Below are positions 55,431 to 64,000 of a DNA stretch of 64,000 nt, one piece after another. Position numbers and translations under genes: made by a program. Under the pieces are notes generated by a model, which was given only the letters and a program-made list of their open reading frames with translations, had not been told where the DNA came from and did not search any database. How positions within the stretch are numbered: position 1 is the first letter of the stretch; each line of letters begins with the position of its first letter. Source of the stretch: Galeruca laticollis. Lineage: Eukaryota > Arthropoda > Insecta > Coleoptera > Chrysomelidae. Where the stretch lies: the NCBI GenBank assembly GCA_963921935.1, contig OY998178.1:46244951-46308950 (forward strand), in the 5' to 3' direction.

Positions 55431-58400
55431 CAGGGTTGTATAGAAAAACCCATCATTAGAAAAACCCCCTGGGTTTTATGGGTGGGTTTTTGTGGGTCTT
55501 TGTTATAAGAAAAATCCAGATGAGTTTTTCTAATAAAATTTGCTATAACAACTAAGAATTAAGAAACACCGATACATATCAAATCCAATTTCCAATTTAT
55601 TTTTAAAAAAAATCTTGCTTTTTTTACATTTAATTTTGTTAGGAGAAACAAAAAATCAAGATTCCAGATTCTAAAAATCTAAAAGCAAACAAAAAAATAC
55701 AAAATGGAGATGTAATATAACTACAAAATGAAAACCTTGTTCCTCTAAGTAAATATTAAGTAATACTAATATAAGTGATAACAATAACATTATACCTATT
55801 ATAAAATTATTTGGATTTGGTTTGGTTGGATGGTTTGTTTAAAAATCTGTAAATTTTCACCATTTTCGATACTTTCTCAACACCTAGCTGATTTCGGAGC
55901 TTTGACCAAACATGACCAAAAGTTGAAAATATGCGTTCTATTGATGCACTTGAGGCTGGACAGCTATGCAAGTTTGAAAAGAAAGAGCACATATCAACTA
56001 GGTTTTCATACTTCTTGATTGAAGTTTCATTGTTTTCATTTTGTTTCTTTAAATCCTTTTGCTTTTGCATAAACTTATCTTTATTCAAAAGCCACCATTT
56101 GTACCCATTGAAATTTTTTAGGATTTCTTTTTCAAACATGGTCTTTGAAAATATGTCACAGTCAGACATACAATAACTTAAAAAACCAGGCACAAATTGC
56201 GGATACTTATTGTGCAGCCACTCTTCAGCTCTGACGCGATTATCATAATCTAAATCCGAGTTATTTGGTCCTAAAAAAAGTAAATTTAATTTACATTACA
56301 TTGGCTCATGGGCACACAAAAAAAATACCTTGGATATCACCAGAATCCAGTTTTCGTTTTGGATCTGTCAAATAGGCTAGAAAGTGAAAGGGTTCCATTG
56401 GCTGATTAAATCTTTTTTTTAGCGCTTCATTATAAAATTTTTTCTCAGAAATTAAATTTAACCAGGTTTCAACTGCATCCGATAGTCCTACGTTATCTCC
56501 TTGAAGAAAATCTAGGGATTTTCCAACAATTTCCAGCTGGTCCTGCAAATCAATAGCGTTTTTGTATAGATTCATGTCATCTATTTTTTTTAATCTGATT
56601 ATCCATATCGTCATAGTTTTTGGCAATGTCTCTGTATAAATGAAAATTTTGAAAAAAAGTTTTTAGGCATGCCAACTGAGAGTTCCATCTGGTATCATTC
56701 GGTAGCTGTGGCATTGCACCATCTCGATCTTTTAGAAGGCTGAGTGGAATATGATGGTTTCTTAAATATTTATGAATTTCCACTATATGTTTTATGATAG
56801 TTTGTGGCGTGACAGTTTGCTCAACCAAGTTTAAGTAATGAGAATTACAACCGTAGGTTAGTATATTTGGATTTTCCTCTTCGATTATTGTTCTTAAACT
56901 TTTCATTTTATTCTCGTTGTCTGTCACGACAGCAAATATATCTTTGTTATACTCTTGATTTACTTTTGTTATGTTTTCATGAATAATCTCATAACAATAT
57001 TCAGCAGTTTTTTTTTCTGGTCCACATTCTATTGTACTCAGTAAACTGGATTACTTTCCTGTGTGAATGCTTACTGCTATAATCGGATCGTTTTTTATAC
57101 TAGACCAACCATCTGTAACTAGTGTTATTGGCCTATTTTCTTCGGCCATGTCTTTTTGAATTTGAGCATTGACTTCTCCAAATACTTCATTTAGAAGACT
57201 TTCTCACAGATCCTTTCGTGTAGAAGGTTTATAACCTGGGCGTAACAATTGTAAAAGTTCTTTAAACTGTGTAGACTCCACCTGTCGAAAGGCAGTATTT
57301 GAGGCATAAAAATACCTAGCTACAGTCAAGAGTCAATTTTACGTTTGGTTCCTTTTCCTGTTTTTATTATTTCAAGTTTTGCCTGTTTCAGTTTCTGTTT
57401 TGGTTTTTGAAAAGGTTCTAAGACATTTCTTTTACGCTTAAAAATTGAAATGCAGGAAGCAGAAGCAATGGTCGAACTCAAACAAAACATTGATGCTGAT
57501 GATGTTGATAATTGCGTATTTTCATTGTCATTTATATTTAATTCCATTTCATCATTTTCATCATTATTATCTTTATCATAGTTTGCAAAAAGGCCTCATT
57601 TATTTTTAACTAAAAGAGAAGAAACAAATACTGAAATACTTAATCAGGAAAATCACTGTTGGAAATGAGTAAAATAAAATTACCATGCTATTTTTTATTT
57701 TACATTTTACGGCAAAAAAAAATATATTGAAGGTGTATCAACTATTAACTAATTGTAATTAGTAATTAGCTAAATTAACACATACCAGGTTCAGCAGGGT
57801 CCACTGTGGGATTTTCTGAAGAGTTGGCTGCGTTTGGTGTAAATATAATATCTTCGTTTTCACTTTCTGTGTCTGTGTCTGACAGTTCGGACACAGACAC
57901 CAAATATTTTTTAAACTTTCTTAAGTGATTTTTAAGTCTTTCTACTTTTGCACTAACTTGCAATTTGCAATATTGGCATCTACAAATATCCCCATCCTTG
58001 AAAAACCCGTTCCATACATTGGATTGCCGTCTACCTCCTCCTCTATTTGAACCTCTCACAGATCCTCTTTTTTTTAGTCTCAAATTTTGACAATTTTTTA
58101 TCCATTACAAAAACGTTTTACCCTTCAAGTCATTTATTGAATTTTACTGTACTGTAATAAATAAATATGAAATTAATTATTGTTTGAATAATAATACAAT
58201 AGTGATAAAGACTTGCTTACCTTAATTTAAATTTAGTAGCAAGTAAAAACACAAATAATCACCTGCACTGGCTGCAGGCTAAACCCAAGTGAAAAACAAT
58301 AACAATGCGAATCACTGCTGATGGTCTCTACCGTGACGACTGCCAACAACTGCGCCCGCAGTACCTGCACACACAACTATTCACCCCCTCTCATAACAGC

Positions 58401-58829
58401 TGTGAGCTGTGAATCCCCGAACTCTGCGTTGGCGCGTTGTAAAACATAAACTTACAGAGTTGCCAAAGCCAATACACAATACAAATTACATGAGGAAAAG
58501 TCAGATTAACCCTTAATTTATAATTTAAACCAAGATATACATTAAGTGAAATTAATAAAACTAAAATCATGCGAAAATGTTATTAATTATATTTGAATAA
58601 ACATATAGCCATCCATACTTCATATTTTATTTATTTTCATAACAAACAATTGCAGTTGCGTCTTTAATATTGCATGTTTTGGTATCAATGCATTCAGGCA
58701 ACTGACAACTTCCAGTATTTACCACTAATAAAAGCGCGGCATTTTTAAATTTGCAAAAACCCACAAAAACCCAGGAAAAACACAGTGGGTCGTCTTTTTC
58801 TAAAAAAAGTGGGCTTTTGCACAAGCCTG
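55431..58829 (-). mobile_element. hAT element with perfect 8-bp TSD, inserted in the Jockey
   Basis: The ends CAGGGTTGTATAGAAAAACC (left) and, inverted, CAGGCTTGTGCAAAAGCCCA (right) are imperfect TIRs. The flanking octamers AGTTTTGT at 55423-55430 and 58830-58837 are identical, the classic hAT duplication, and the Jockey reading YKT is duplicated across it. Length 3399 bp. Transposase lies on the minus strand. Near both ends, CCCAC/AAAACCCA motifs repeat in both orientations, likely subterminal binding sites. Confidence 0.92.
55807..58083 (-). pseudogene. BED-finger hAT transposase, broken into several frames
   Basis: In order on the minus strand: a BED-type zinc finger (SNVWNGFFKDGDICRCQYCK, AKVERLKNHLRKF; the last Cys of the finger is not seen) followed by an acidic stretch (SDTDTESENEDI). 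A Lys-rich segment comes at 57547-57326. Then LRPGYKPSTRKDL and VTDGWSSIKNDPIIAVSIHTG (first catalytic region, followed by a stop), VVTDNENKMKSLR, ILTYGCNSHYLNLVEQ, LPNDTRWNSQLACL, LAYLTDPKRK, and the C-terminal dimerisation part SCPASSASIERIFSTFGHVW and KMVKIYRFLNK. Some gaps (for example 56200-56320 and 57550-57770) could be introns. Others are plain frameshifts. Confidence 0.82.
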
Positions 58830-58837
58830 AGTTTTGT

Positions 58838-59480
58838 AGTCATATGTTTTATTTTCAATAATTTGAGTGTTGTGAGTTAATTTTAGATGTAATACAGGGT
58901 CATGGTCTGAGTTAAAATCAGTTAATGTTTTTATTTTTGTAATATTGTTAATATTTTACCCTATCGCAATATCTAGCGTACTTGGTGAATGATTTGCGAA
59001 AGGGAAAAATGTAGGCGTGTCGGTGTGAAATAGATTACAATCAAAAGTATCGCAGAAGTTCAGTAGAGTACTTCCGTTTGTGTTGGGGTGCATCAAGTAG
59101 GTATCCCACTGTGGATGTTTACAGTTGAGATCGCCTACTATCAACACCCTATTGTGTGTTTTAGTTAAGTTGAAGAAGTCTTTGTCTTTTAGTTTGATGT
59201 TAGGTGGGTTATAAGCTCCTACTATTTTGACTTTGTTGTCAAAAAGTATTACGATATGCTCAATTGATGACTTATTTTGTTGCAAAAGTTTGAAATTGAT
59301 GCCTTTTCAGATTAATAGTGCGATCTTGTCTGAATAGACGATATTCTGGGTTTCTAAAATTGACTGATTAATTTGGCTTGAGGAACGTCTCGATTAAGAA
59401 GAAAATATCGGGCTAATGAATGTCGAGAAAGTGTCTGATAATGTGCAGTTTGTTTAGAACTCCTTGTACATTACATAAAA
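58838..59480 (-). pseudogene. Jockey endonuclease domain
   Basis: The open part (59285 to 58956) reads IVGAYNPPNIKLKDKDFFNL, RVLIVGDLNCKHPQWDT (catalytic GDxN), NLFHTDTPTFFPFANHSPST and LDIAIG. It continues after a stop into LTDFNSDHDPVLHLKLTH with the SDH box intact, ending at the hAT target site (58837). Sequence upstream to 59480 keeps weak EEP similarity. It would nick target DNA for reverse transcription. Confidence 0.82.
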
Positions 59481-59530
59481 TTATTTTGAGGTTGAATCTT
59501 TTTTGAATTCCTGTTTTTCCTCCTACCTGC

Positions 59531-60126
59531 CTAGATGTCATAGTTGTCGATGTTAGTTACAAAGTTATTATATATAGTAAATTTCTCCAATTTATTAGTG
59601 GCTTTTCTCATCTCTACTAGAAGATCGTTGTCTGCTCTCGTGAGTTCGTCGAGAATAACTTGACTTTTGAGTTCCTTGAACATGTCTGTTATTTCAGTGA
59701 ACTGGTGAATGTCGCTTCCGGAGTTTATTGGTTGTTTAGATGTTTTCTTCTGCGGGGGGAGGGGGTTTGAAGTTTGAGGGGTAGTCTGGGAAGAATTTTG
59801 GGGGGGGGAGGCTGGGAAAGGATGCATTATTGTTTGCGTTCTGTGACCATGGATTGGTGGTTGGTAAGGGTGCAGGGATGTATTTTGTAGGGGTAGGTTT
59901 ATTTTTTTGGGATAGAGTCCATTTTTCTTCCATCCAGTTGTTTCTTTTCTGGAACTCTGGAGATATCTCGGCGTTGGCTGGATGGTCCCCTTGGCAGCTC
60001 ACGCACCTCGCAGGGGTAGTTCTCTCCTTCGTACACTCTGGCGTGAGGTGTTGTCCAGCACACTTTAGACAGCGGGGAGCCCGGCCACAATTTGAGGTGG
60101 CGTGGCAACCACACGAAATGAATCAA
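59531..60126 (-). pseudogene. Jockey ORF1 (gag) with zinc knuckles
   Basis: Overlapping frames on the minus strand join to a typical Jockey nucleocapsid: CHATSNCGRAPRCLKCAGQH, LTPECTKE, TPARCVSCQGDHPANAEIS and PEFQKRNNW (two to three CCHC knuckles). Then a Pro-rich linker, TPTKYIPAPLPTTNPWSQNA, SFPSLPPPKFFPDYP, and a C-terminal helix FTEITDMFKELKSQVILDEL ending near 59531. The knuckle part is broken by frameshifts near 60000 and 59750. Residues before the first knuckle are missing, so the element begins at about 60130. Confidence 0.8.
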
Positions 60127-60130
60127 AATG

Positions 60131-60584
60131 TTAGGAAATCAAAAAGAAGTGGCTACTATTACTTTGTCGTGTTCGTAAATATTTTCTTGTCATGGAATAT
60201 TTTTTGAGTAGCAAATAAAATTACTGTTGGTATAATACAAGTTCTTCAGATTGCGAGAAATTTTAGAATTTTTCCTAGTATGTTCTAAGATAAAGTCATA
60301 TATTGTCAGATTTGCTTACACACAATATTCCCATACCATGAATTCTTACACATGATCAATTGTAACGCAAACAAAGAAATGTTATCCTGCAATATTTAAT
60401 GTTCTTTTTTTAAATACCAGGTGACCAGTTATATTCTGACCCATTTCCAATGCTTATATCTCCGAAACTAAACAAGTTACCGACATGCGGTTTCGACTAG
60501 TCTATTTTGAGATTTATCAAGTTTTTTGACGGGTTCACCTTTTCTCTAAAACTTCGGGTTCTACCGGAAACAAAAAAAGCCATT
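60131..60584. other. Non-coding stretch, probable 3' part of a DNA transposon
   Basis: From 60420 the text TATATCTCCGAAACTAAACAA and GTTCACCTTTTCTCTAAAAC resembles the non-coding flank of insect Tc1/mariner elements and leads to the transposase piece that follows. 60131-60419 holds nothing recognised. Confidence 0.35.
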
Positions 60585-60838
60585 TCAAACTTTTCGCAAA
60601 ATCAGGTATTTGATTTCCTGTAGTGCCTGGATTTTATATGCATTCAGTCTTATTTCTTCGGACATAAAATTGTGAATTATACTTTGCGGAATACCTGTGA
60701 TTGCAGACATTTTTCGTGTAGATAAACTGTGATCTTTTTGTATGCAACTCGAGATTTCTATTGCATTGGTAAGCCGGTTCACATTATTGGGGTACCTTTT
60801 CTTTCGATTGATAGATCCAGTATTCAAAAAGTTAGCAT
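60585..60838 (-). pseudogene. Tc1/Tc3-like transposase, N-terminal fragment
   Basis: The minus-strand frame LNTGSINRKKRYPNNVNRLT, then SLSTRKMSAITGIPQSIIHNF and EIRLNAYKIQALQEI, is the paired helix-turn-helix region of Tc1/Tc3/mariner transposases (pattern STR.lS...gi..stv...L....l..yk.q..qel). It ends at a stop just past that region and is cut on the other side at about 60838 by the Copia relic. No catalytic domain is present. Confidence 0.6.
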
Positions 60839-60841
60839 ACC

Positions 60842-63290
60842 ATGTTTTTATTGAAGTCGTTCGACGGTACGGGTTACGGAAATTGTGAACGTCGCATGAA
60901 ATATTTGTTGAAGCACCATGATGTTGTTCATGTACTCTCAGAAGATCCTCTTACTATTGCGACAGAGTTGGTTGCTTGGAAGAAGAAGGACGGTCGTGCC
61001 AGAAATGAAGCAATCAAGAGTAAGTCCACATGAAAAGAAATCATGGAAATACTTTCCCAAACGTACCAAAAACCTGAAATTGCCTCGCAGGTGCATTTAC
61101 ATCAGAAACTCAAAAATATGAAATACAACAGTAAAGATTTTTAAGTGAATAATTTGTGCAATTTTAGAAAACAATAGCTCAAATAAGAAATGCTAGAGGA
61201 AGGACAGATGACTTAGAAATAACTTTTCAACTGTTAGCTTCTATTACAGAACCTCAGTATCAGAGCTTAGTGACGACGGCAATAGATATCCTATTTTCAG
61301 ATGCTGGTAGCATTGTTACGATGGAATTTGTTAAGAGTAAATTGATTGCGGAGGTACAGAGGCAAAAGTCAGGTAGTACGGATGAAAGAGGTGGCACTGG
61401 AGCTTTCTACAGTGGTCACAAGAAAGTGCAGAAGAAGTTTCAAATGTTATGCCTGAGGTAAACGAGGGCACAATAAATCAGAATGCCCTAACACGGACAG
61501 CAAGAATCAGGCTAATGTGACTGAAGATTGCTTTCACTACGTGTTTCTCACATGAGAAAATTGATTGCAATGAGAAAATGATCAAATTTATAGTTAACTC
61601 AGGTTGGTTTGGTTACCCAAGAATATGAGAAGTTTTGACTGTGGATCACTCTATAAGAGTAGCTAAACAAAGTTAGTGTTTAAAAGCAAAAACTGCAAGA
61701 ACATTACAGTTATAAACATATAATGGTTTAAAAGTGCGTCTTGAAAATGTTCTGGTATGCAAAAATTTTACACACAACTTGCTTTCTGTGAAGAAAATGG
61801 AATGTACAGGTCTGAAAATTGTTTTTCAAAATAGTGAGATTTTTGTGTGTGAGAGCAAAGATAATGTATTGTTTTGGAGTTGTTAGTACCAATATGTAAA
61901 AGTAAAATCACTCAAGTGAAAGATGATGATTTGTGGCACAGGAGATTGGCTCACTCTTCGCACTATCCCTCTAACACCATTTGTGAAGTATGTCTTCAAG
62001 GTGAGAAAACCAAGAAACCGTTTGAAAGTTTACCTGGCGATAGAAAGGCATAATAGTACCGTATACTTTATCACATTTATCAACCACACTCACGTTTCGC
62101 AGTCGTTAATTTTATAAAAAATAAGAATGAATCTTTTGGAAAGTTTCGCTCTCATAAAATATAAATTTAAATCTACTCCAGAAAGGTTGAGTTATGACAA
62201 AGGTGGTGAATATGTGTTCTATGAATTCAAGAACATCTGTATGCAAAAAGGCAATAATATCAAAACCGTCCTGAGAAAAACTGAGTGCCTGAGCGTTATA
62301 ATCGAACCTTGTTAGACAAAGTTAAATGCATGATGTTTGATGCCAAGATAAATAAGGCTCAGCATATTTAGCCAATCGGACATCTACGTCAACATTAGCA
62401 GAAATGAAAACCCAGCATAGTTTTGGTATAAAGAAAAACCTAACCTTGAGAAAATAAGAATTTTTGGCTGTTCATCATATGCGCATATTACAACTGAAAA
62501 TCGGAAAAAGAAGCTAGATCCAAGGAGCAGAAATATGTTTTTAGAGGGCTATACAGACAAGGACATCACAGCTAGAAATGTGGTTTTCGATTAGACAAAA
62601 ATGTACGACCAGGAGAACAGACAGTTAAGACAAGAGACAATCTATGAACATAGATACTCAGACAAAGAAAGTGACGACTGTAGTGACTCAGAAGCTACAA
62701 ATGAGAAGTATCTAACAGATAATGGAGAGGAAGTTGAGCAACACGATGAGCAGAGGCCAAGAAGGCAAACTAGAATACCTGAAAGGTTATGAACTGGATT
62801 ATGGACTTGTGTCAGCACTGTTTGCAGGAAGTTTGGATGGTGATACACCTCAGACTTACTCAGCAGTTTTTTGGGGTAAAGGCTGGGAAAATTATATGCA
62901 ACTATCCAGCTAGGTGTCATGAAAAAGTGTGAAATATGGGAGATAGTTGAGAGACCATCAGGAGTGATGATGATCGATTCAAGATGGATATTCAGGCAGA
63001 TGGTGAAGAACAGCGAGATTGTGAAAAAGGTAAGATATCAGCAAGGTTATTGTGAAGGTTTCGAAGTATCTTCGCTAGTGGCGCGTATAGTTGTCAGTTC
63101 GAGTGCTGTTATCTTTGTGCATTGAAAAAGATCTTTTTGTGAATCTATTGGACGTAAAATGTGTATTTTTGAACGGCGACTTACCGTAAGCAGTTTTTAT
63201 GGAAATACAAGATGGTTTATATGTAACTTACAAGTGAAAAAGTAAGCACGTACGTAAACTCAATACATCTTTATATGGATAACGAGAGTT
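60842..63290 (+). pseudogene. Copia LTR retrotransposon relic (gag to RT)
   Basis: In order: gag start LKSFDGTGYGNCERRMKYLL and LSEDPLTIATELVAWKKKDG; gag middle ITFQLLASITEPQYQSLVTT; a CCHC knuckle CYA-stop-GKRGHNKSEC near 61450 whose second Cys is TGA; LWHRRLAHSS with ICEVCLQGEK (GAG-pre-integrase, about 61935-62000); integrase LSYDKGGEYVFYEFKNICMQ and the TLLDKVKCMM block; then RT start EIWEIVERPSGVMMIDSRWI, VARIV and VKCVFLNGDLP. The sequence stops before the catalytic YxDD box at about 63290. More than ten stops or frameshifts are present. No LTRs are visible, so both ends are truncated. Confidence 0.8.
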
Positions 63291-64000
63291 AGAAAATTGG
63301 GAAAAATATTAATTTGAACATATATTATTTAAATAGATATGGTTTAAATATAACTCAAAACTTTCGGAGGGTATTAATTTTATTAAATAGTTTCAAAAGC
63401 TTACAATAAATTCCATCTTGAATAATTTCAACTTATCTTCATCTTTTCTTTCTGGAAATTTCAATGAGGTGATAGAAATGTCGATGAAATTTCCTTAAAA
63501 TTAAGACGTTTCTAATCCTTTCTTCTGAAATTACATTTTATCTGTCTGTTAAAAATTAGGTTATAAAGTATAAGTAGTTTTGAAGATCTTTTATCAGTTA
63601 ATCAAAGTACTGGGGCACAAAAAATCAATGTTTACTTGAAAACGCTTTTTATTCAAACTGAATACAATCAGCATACAACAAAACATTTTCACTATTATTT
63701 GAATCTATAGAAAGAGCTTTAAGAATTGGTTTAATTTAGTGTGACATAGTTAATAACAGAAAAATGGCTTTGTCAACAATAGCTTCAGTTATCCTTCTGT
63801 GAAGTAATATAGAATTTACAGTCGACCATGTATGACCAAGATTACATTTATTTATTTAGTTGATATATATCTATCGATACTTTAACTAGTATCTATTACT
63901 CCTCTTATTTCCTTACACGATTATAATTCTGTTAGCGTTAATTAAGTGCGTTATCTAAGTTCTCATCACTTATTTATACATACATTATTTACTTTAAAAA
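63291..64000. other. AT-rich stretch at window end
   Basis: No coding, RNA gene or repeat recognised. Confidence 0.4.

Larger units (their letters stand above)
53580..60130 (-). mobile_element. Jockey non-LTR retrotransposon, split by a hAT
   Basis: Minus-strand parts in transcription order: gag with zinc knuckles (60126 to 59531), endonuclease (about 59480 to 58838), an interrupting hAT (58829 to 55431), then linker, RT and C-terminal region (55430 to about 53580). Without the hAT the element is ~3.2 kb, short for Jockey, so internal deletions have occurred, one of them between linker and RT near 55200. All frames are broken. Confidence 0.85.

Overview
The window looks like a piece of a large, AT-rich, repeat-laden insect nuclear genome. 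The evidence is spliceosomal GT-AG introns, a Slp/bitesize-type zinc-finger exon, and a transposon mix typical of insects: RTE, Jockey and I-type non-LTR elements, Penelope, Gypsy, Copia, hAT, piggyBac, Tc1/mariner, Crypton and Helentron-like elements. A beetle is my best guess, but nothing here fixes the order. There are no prokaryotic operons, rRNA genes or CRISPR arrays.

Only one exon looks like an ordinary conserved host gene: the bitesize (synaptotagmin-like protein) exon on the minus strand at 25698-25940, with clean splice sites. The sequence around it is probably intron and intergenic DNA filled with decayed mobile elements. A THAP-domain gene piece (9087-9805) and a spliced gene with a DDE-like acidic triad (38971-40749) may be domesticated or transposon-derived.

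Layout. 1-9 kb: an unplaced ORF with a ~47-bp repeat, a 118-bp tandem array, a 413-bp hairpin element and a 5'-truncated RTE retrotransposon. 9-14.7 kb: THAP exons, the first Helentron-like copy, a piggyBac relic beside (or split by) a 1.7-kb palindromic element, and a decayed tRNA-Asp between ~120-bp direct repeats. 15.6-21 kb: a Penelope-like element (RT plus GIY-YIG), a hAT relic and a CR1/Jockey-like RT relic. 20.9-25 kb: the second Helentron-like copy, then a hAT element (TSD 7/8) that now holds an intron-containing IS630/mariner transposase gene cut by a GC-rich 141-bp satellite. 25-36 kb: the host exon, a Gypsy relic, a Penelope inverted terminal pair, two Crypton tyrosine recombinase relics and the third Helentron-like copy. 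38-45 kb: mariner, DDE-like, Tc1 and Gypsy integrase relics and the fourth Helentron-like copy. 45.7-52.2 kb: a nearly full-length I-clade retrotransposon with a TIR-complete mariner in ORF1. 53.6-60.1 kb: a Jockey element on the minus strand split by a hAT with a perfect 8-bp TSD. 60.4-63.3 kb: a Tc1/Tc3-like N-terminal piece joined to a Copia relic.

The most noteworthy structure is a family of four same-strand copies (10241, 20918, 33501, 44211). Each has 4-5 tandem ~172-bp units between inverted ACTTTTCCGC motifs, followed by a 3' hairpin. This matches the layout of non-autonomous Helentrons (HINE/DINE-1-like). Almost all coding sequence is broken by stops, frameshifts or truncation, so nothing here is likely to transpose autonomously.
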